From Algoriella xinjiangensis (GTDB lineage Bacteria; Bacteroidota; Bacteroidia; Flavobacteriales; Weeksellaceae), in contig NZ_FOUZ01000002.1 in NCBI RefSeq assembly GCF_900115015.1, positions 248,001 through 312,000 of the forward strand: a stretch of DNA of 64,000 bases, read 5' to 3'. How positions within the stretch are numbered: the stretch's first letter is position 1; every line of letters begins with the position of its first letter. The notes beneath the pieces are model-generated. The model was not told where the DNA came from, searched no databases, and worked only from the letters and a program-made list of their open reading frames with translations. Below, piece by piece: positions 60,151 to 64,000 of the stretch. Position numbers and translations under genes: made by a program.

Positions 60151-61041
60151 TTAGTCTTTTTTATTGTTTTCGTCGTATCCCATTTCATCGAAATCGTCAA
60201 ACTCTTCGTCATCATCGTCTTCGTTTAAATAATCATCCAAAGATTTTTGTTTGTTTTCTTCTAAAATCTCATTAATTGGACGAACTTTATTAAACTCTGG
60301 CGCTTGCTCAATTGCATTCATTATTTTCTGCATGATTGCATCGCTCGAATCATTTTCGTAATCAATTTCTAAGGGTTCTTTAAATGTCAAAGTTGCATTA
60401 ATTCCACGTTTTTTGATACGTAAACCTTTTTTGTCAAATGCTCTACGAAAACCATCAATTACAACGGGAATTACAATTGGTTTATTTTTCTTGATTAAAT
60501 GCGCCGTTCCTCTACGCCCTGGTGCAAAAGCAGTTGTAGTTCCTTGCGGAAATGTAACAACCCAGCCGCTTTGTAAAGCCAAATCAATATTATTTAACTC
60601 GTTTAAATCTACTTTTCTAGTTACATTTTCGCCTTTTGCGCGCCATGTTCTTTTTACAGTAACTGCACCAGTGTAGGCAAAAAGTTTTGTCAAAATATTG
60701 TCTTTCATTGTTTCCTCTGCGGCAACATAATAAAAATCAATTTTTGGATTTAAAAGATAAATAGGATTTTTGATGGTATCAATAAAACCATTTTTTACGC
60801 TACAAAAAACGTGATACATTGCAAAAACATCAGCAAAATAAGTTTGATGATTTGATACAAATAAAACGTTTTGTTCTGGTAAATGAACCAATTTTTGTGT
60901 TCCGGTAACTTTTAATTTATTAAAACCATTATAACGGTTATAAGTAAATGAACCTAATAAGAAAATTAAAGTTCTTTTTAGGAAATATAAATGTCCGAAC
61001 GAATCGCGAAAGGCGTTCTTTTTCTTTGCTTTTTGAGACAC
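60151..61041 (-). CDS. PlsC-like 1-acyl-glycerol-3-phosphate acyltransferase
   Basis: 296-residue membrane-associated acyltransferase family protein. A hydrophobic N-terminus (about 16-40) precedes the motif NHQTYFADVFAMYHV, where H and D are separated by five residues instead of the usual four. The second motif reads FPQGTTTAFAPGRRGTAHLI, with Gln in place of the common Glu, and PVVIDGFRRAFDKKG follows. The C-terminus is a Asp/Glu-rich tail (DDDDEEFDDFDEMGYDE). Probable function is lysophospholipid or lipid acylation. Middle gene of a three-gene operon. Confidence 0.85.
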   Translation of the reverse strand: MSQKAKKKNAFRDSFGHLYFLKRTLIFLLGSFTYNRYNGFNKLKVTGTQKLVHLPEQNVLFVSNHQTYFADVFAMYHVFCSVKNGFIDTIKNPIYLLNPKIDFYYVAAEETMKDNILTKLFAYTGAVTVKRTWRAKGENVTRKVDLNELNNIDLALQSGWVVTFPQGTTTAFAPGRRGTAHLIKKNKPIVIPVVIDGFRRAFDKKGLRIKKRGINATLTFKEPLEIDYENDSSDAIMQKIMNAIEQAPEFNKVRPINEILEENKQKSLDDYLNEDDDDEEFDDFDEMGYDENNKKD

Positions 61042-61059
61042 GAGATCTTTTTATTTAAG

Positions 61060-61704
61060 TTACAAATTTAATACGATTTTCAAATAATCTTTGAATTCTT
61101 CCAAAATCATTGCAGTTGCACCCCAAAGATATTCTTCATCGCCGATATTATATCCTGGAATTTCGACCATTTGACCAGAAAATTCTCGTTCAAATACTTC
61201 GTGATCAGCATTTAGAAAAGCTTCTAAATCTAATGGAACAATGTATTGTACTTCGCGTTCTTCGGGTGTAAAATTTGGTACGCCCGTATAAATTCCGATA
61301 TATGGATAAACTAAAAAGTTGCTTGGCGGAATATAAATTTCGCTTAATTGACGAACAATTTCGATGTTTTCATACTCAACTCCAAGTTCTTCTACCGTTT
61401 CTCTAATTGCAGTTTCGTCAAAACTAATGTCTAATTCTTCGAATTGTCCGCCTGGTAAAGAAAATTGATGCGAATGTGCGCCTTCGTACGAAACACGCAT
61501 GGTTACAGGAAATTCTACATCTCCTGATTCGTTTTGATACAATAATATCATAACCGAAGCTGATCTCGGATTTGTACGTTTTATAAATTCGAGGTCGTAT
61601 TTTTCTCTATATGGTGGCGAAAGTTTTTGATGAGAATCCCAACCAGGAAGTCCTTCAACGCTTTCTGCCAACAGATATTTTATTTCTTCTAAATCTAAAT
61701 ACAA
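61060..61704 (-). CDS. NUDIX hydrolase, CoA pyrophosphatase-like
   Basis: 214 residues. The NUDIX box region FSLPGGQFEELDISFDETAIRETVEELGVE (about residues 81-110) has the correct Gly, Glu and REUxEE positions, and an upstream SVMILLYQNESGDVEFPVTMRV strand. The LPGGxxE... plus VEY, then YPYIGIYTGVPNFTPEEREV is typical of the CoA/acyl-CoA diphosphatase (NudL) group, but specificity is not proven. First gene of the NUDIX-plsC-mpl operon, transcribed from 61755-61762. Confidence 0.9.
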   Translation of the reverse strand: MYLDLEEIKYLLAESVEGLPGWDSHQKLSPPYREKYDLEFIKRTNPRSASVMILLYQNESGDVEFPVTMRVSYEGAHSHQFSLPGGQFEELDISFDETAIRETVEELGVEYENIEIVRQLSEIYIPPSNFLVYPYIGIYTGVPNFTPEEREVQYIVPLDLEAFLNADHEVFEREFSGQMVEIPGYNIGDEEYLWGATAMILEEFKDYLKIVLNL

Positions 61705-61727
61705 GTTTTAATAATTTTTTTGGTAAT

Positions 61728-61754
61728 AAAAAAAGAGTGAAAAATTCACCCTTT
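61728..61754 (-). terminator. Terminator after the TPR gene, in the leader of the NUDIX operon
   Basis: On the minus strand AAAGGGTGAA / TTCACTCTTT (one wobble), loop TTT, T-run. It ends the TPR gene transcript and also lies directly after the NUDIX promoter at 61755. Confidence 0.75.
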
Positions 61755-61762
61755 CAAAGTTA
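61755..61762 (-). promoter_or_regulatory. -7 element of the NUDIX-plsC-mpl operon
   Basis: TAACTTTG on the minus strand, 51 bp before the NUDIX ATG, right beside the upstream terminator stem. Confidence 0.55.
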
Positions 61763-61792
61763 AATATTTTAAATTAAGATAAAGTCACCTTT

Positions 61793-62899
61793 TTAGTTGC
61801 TTTTCTTCTTTTTTAACACAATTATAATAATTAAGCCAATTATTGCAATAAAACCAGCTATAATGTATGTATAAGGAAGTTTTGAATCCGTATTTTTTTC
61901 AACATGCTTGATTTTTTTGACATATTCTACGGCTTCGTTTACAGATTGATTTCGTTTAAGATTCAAGCTGTCTTTGTATGTCAAATAAAGTGTATTATAT
62001 TCTAATCCTTTTGCTAGATTTCCGTCATTTTTATAGGCATCAGCCAAAACTTTATAACTTTCGGCAGTCAAAAATTTATGCTCACTTTTTATTAAAGTAG
62101 GAATTGATTTGTTTAATAACTCAATTGCTTTCTTATTTTCCTTTTTGTCGACAAAATAAGCTGCAATATTTGCATCTAAATCTGCATTTCCGCGCTCGTC
62201 AGAATTATCTTTAAACTTTGTTGCTTTTTCAAAATAGACAAAAGAAGAATCGGTGTTGATATCTTTATAATTGCGTCCAATATTGTTGTAAAGCGATAAA
62301 TAATTCTCGTTTTTGTGATGAATATTACTAAAATCGTATTGATTGATTTCTTTTAGAGCTTTAAAATAAACTTGTAAAATTGCTTTTGGCTTTTCGTTTT
62401 GTCTTCTCAATAAAGAAGCTTCGCGGTATAGTTTTTTATAAGTCAAAAAGTGTTTTTCTTTTCCAGAATATTGATTAATCATCGAATCAATATCACTTAA
62501 AAGACTATTTGCTTCGTCAAAAAAACCAATGTAAACATACGCCCAAGAAAGCAATTCGCTCGATAAAATGGTATATTCTAAATTATTTTCTAACGTTGCG
62601 AATTCTTTTGCTTTTGTAGCGTATTTTATGGTTTGCAGATAATTTTCTTGCTTTTTAAAAATTGAAGCTAATAAATAATTAGCCTTCGAAATTTGTAAAT
62701 TATTGTTGTTTTGATTCCCAATATTTTCAAGATTAAGTGCTTGATCAAAAGCATTTTTAAACTTTTCGTCATCAACCAATTTCGCAGTTTGCTGATAAAG
62801 TTTGTCAAAATTTTGATTAGATTGAGCATAACTTACCGTAAAAAGGGCAAGAAATAGAATAAAAAAGATAGTATTTTTTAGTCTAACTAACAAATTCAT
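61793..62899 (-). CDS. Tetratricopeptide-repeat protein with C-terminal membrane anchor
   Basis: 368 residues with signal peptide MNLLVRLKNTIFFILFLALF onward (cleaved near AYAQ-like SYAQ). Repeated helix pairs fill residues 30-320 (KFKNAFDQALNLENIGNQN, QISKANYLLASIFKKQENYLQTIKYA, KKAIELLNKSIPTLIKSEH). A single membrane segment near 345-362 (YTYIIAGFIAIIGLIIIIVL) and a KKKKSN tail follow. The architecture is like the sensory half of Bacteroidota TPR regulators, but the chain stops after the anchor without an HTH or kinase. A near-consensus -7 (TAAATTCG, minus, 62928-62935) is upstream. Confidence 0.85.
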   Translation of the reverse strand: MNLLVRLKNTIFFILFLALFTVSYAQSNQNFDKLYQQTAKLVDDEKFKNAFDQALNLENIGNQNNNNLQISKANYLLASIFKKQENYLQTIKYATKAKEFATLENNLEYTILSSELLSWAYVYIGFFDEANSLLSDIDSMINQYSGKEKHFLTYKKLYREASLLRRQNEKPKAILQVYFKALKEINQYDFSNIHHKNENYLSLYNNIGRNYKDINTDSSFVYFEKATKFKDNSDERGNADLDANIAAYFVDKKENKKAIELLNKSIPTLIKSEHKFLTAESYKVLADAYKNDGNLAKGLEYNTLYLTYKDSLNLKRNQSVNEAVEYVKKIKHVEKNTDSKLPYTYIIAGFIAIIGLIIIIVLKKKKSN

Positions 62900-63094
62900 A
62901 AGTTTTTAAAAGTTTAGGTAATGCCTGCGAATTTAAGTAAACTTTGTATAATTATTTGGTAGTTTTTGAAAAAGATTACGTTCAGAATAGTTGAGCAAGA
63001 TATTTTACTCATCCTTAGTTGTTTAAATGTATATAATTTATAATTTGTAACTTCAGATTAATATTTTAACTTCGTTAGGTTAAAAAAATAAATA

Positions 63095-64000
63095 ATGTTC
63101 AACAAAAAACTTTTTTACGGAATGATGGTAGGTTCTTCTATATTAGCCACTTCTTGTAGCGAAAAGTCAACAAATAATTTATGGAACGATACAAATCCGT
63201 TTTATAAAGAAAGTCAATTACCTTATCATACAGCAGATTTTTCTAAAATCAAAAATGAAGATTTTAAACCTGCATTGTTAGAAGGAATGGCGGAACAGTT
63301 GATTGAAATCAATAAAATTGCAAATAATTCTGCAACTCCAACTTTTGAAAATACATTAGTAGAAATGGAGAAATCTGGTCAATTATTAACGCGTGTTCAA
63401 CATGTTTTTGGTTTATTGACGGGTGCAAATACAAACGAAACTTTGCAACAAGTGGAGGAGGAGTTAGCGCCTAAATTTGCGGCACACAGCGATGCAATTT
63501 ATTTGAATCAGAAATTATTTGATCGTGTAAAAGCTTTATACACGAAGAAAAATGAATTGAATTTAGATAAAGAATCAGCACGATTATTAGATGTTTATTA
63601 CCAACGTTTTGAATTGGCTGGAGCAAATTTAAATGATACACAAAAAGATAAATTAAAAGAATTGAATGGAGATATAGCTTCTTTAGAAACTAAATTTTCA
63701 AATCAATTATTAAAAGGTACAAAAGCTGGTGGAGTAAGTTTTACAAAAACTGAATTAGCTGGTTTGAGTGATTCTGATTTAGAAGCTTTTAAACAAGCGG
63801 ATGGTACATATTTAATTTCTTTATTGAATACAACACAACAGCCCGAATTACAAAATATGACGAATCCGGCATCTCGTAAAAAATTATTTGATGCAGCTTG
63901 GATTAGAAATGAGAAAAATGATGAAAATGATACGCGTGCAACAATTTTAACGTTGGTTAAAAAACGTGTAGAAAAAGCAACATTATTAGGGTATAAAAAT
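63095..64000 (+). CDS. M3-family peptidyl-dipeptidase (Dcp-like) lipoprotein, truncated at window edge
   Basis: 5' part of an M3 metallopeptidase gene, 302 codons present and the frame open at 64000. MFNKKLFYGMMVGSSILATSC has a lipobox with Cys21, so it is an envelope lipoprotein. The N-terminal helical region NPFYKESQLPYHTADFSKIKNEDFKPALLEGM and TPTFENTLVEMEKSGQLLTRV, then NLNDTQKDKLKELNGDIASLETKFSNQLL, is typical of peptidyl-dipeptidase Dcp/oligopeptidase A. The HExxH catalytic site lies beyond the window. Likely role is cleavage of C-terminal dipeptides in the periplasm. Confidence 0.9.
   Translation, partial: MFNKKLFYGMMVGSSILATSCSEKSTNNLWNDTNPFYKESQLPYHTADFSKIKNEDFKPALLEGMAEQLIEINKIANNSATPTFENTLVEMEKSGQLLTRVQHVFGLLTGANTNETLQQVEEELAPKFAAHSDAIYLNQKLFDRVKALYTKKNELNLDKESARLLDVYYQRFELAGANLNDTQKDKLKELNGDIASLETKFSNQLLKGTKAGGVSFTKTELAGLSDSDLEAFKQADGTYLISLLNTTQQPELQNMTNPASRKKLFDAAWIRNEKNDENDTRATILTLVKKRVEKATLLGYKN

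Overview
The window is about 64 kb of low-GC chromosomal DNA (roughly 31% G+C by eye) from a member of the Bacteroidota, very probably a flavobacterium. The evidence is: many promoters of the TAnnTTTG (-7) type with a TTG about 20 bp upstream; almost no Shine-Dalgarno sequences; a protein with a type IX secretion (T9SS) type B sorting domain; numerous SPI/SPII signal peptides of Bacteroidota style; families such as DUF4920, DUF5694, DUF3857 and bTHX; and AsmA-like and LptB envelope genes. An Empedobacter/Weeksella-like genus is only a guess. No phage, plasmid, IS element or CRISPR array is visible. This is mostly core genome with a few lineage-specific secreted-protein genes.

Layout. 1-3.4 kb: truncated ubiE/menG and a small membrane protein (minus), then a KAS III-like enzyme and aroC (plus). 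3.4-3.7 kb: a 100-bp tandem intergenic repeat. 3.7-6.4 kb: a LytS/LytT-type two-component pair divergent from a secreted DUF5694 protein, with a phased direct repeat between them. 6.4-7.8 kb: rpsF-rpsR-rplI. 7.9-8.05 kb: a candidate short RNA just before pepP. 9.5-13.2 kb: pncB, an FKBP-like lipoprotein, hslR, aroK and a lipoprotein. 13.5-14.1 kb: five tandem tRNA-Lys genes. 14.2-21.1 kb: an AsmA-like protein, a DUF2306 membrane protein, a YARHG lipoprotein and typA. 21.2-28.9 kb: a cell-surface region with a promoter next to a perfect palindrome, a secreted protein, a roughly 1,400-residue adhesin-like gene broken by one frameshift, and a T9SS type B protein. 29-32.7 kb: SRPBCC and NUDIX genes with interlocked divergent promoters, DUF4920, and two genes carrying one or three copies of the same ~90-residue domain. 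32.8-40.6 kb: NamZ-like muramidase, LolC/E-like permease, cystathionine beta-synthase, lptB, a beta-barrel protein, a polysaccharide deacetylase, and a nucleoside deoxyribosyltransferase-like protein that unusually carries a signal peptide. 40.6-45.3 kb: bTHX and an operon of a tiny basic protein with sbcD and sbcC. 45.4-48.2 kb: overlapping rlmH-CPBP-rdgB-rnz operon. 48.2-56.2 kb: BrkB-family protein, potassium channel with a zinc-ribbon tail, TIGR01777 epimerase, DUF3857 protein, LuxE-like synthetase and Na/Pi cotransporter. 56.4-57 kb: tRNA Thr-Tyr-Thr-Thr-Tyr. 57-64 kb: mtnN, YceI lipoprotein, a NUDIX-plsC-mpl operon, a TPR membrane protein and the 5' part of a dcp-like M3 peptidase.

Functional themes are envelope and peptidoglycan maintenance (NamZ, Mpl, PlsC, LptB, AsmA-like, deacetylase), translation (S6, S18, L9, bTHX, TypA, RlmH, tRNAs), nucleotide sanitation (two NUDIX, RdgB, MtnN) and secreted or surface proteins. 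No complete new defence or biosynthetic system is evident. The most unusual items are the LytTR-like phased repeat between the two-component pair and the DUF5694 gene, the frameshifted adhesin with its palindromic operator candidate, the one-versus-three-copy domain family with an 11-bp-phased TTAACC triplet, the exported deoxyribosyltransferase-like protein, and the candidate small RNA at 7.97-8.05 kb.
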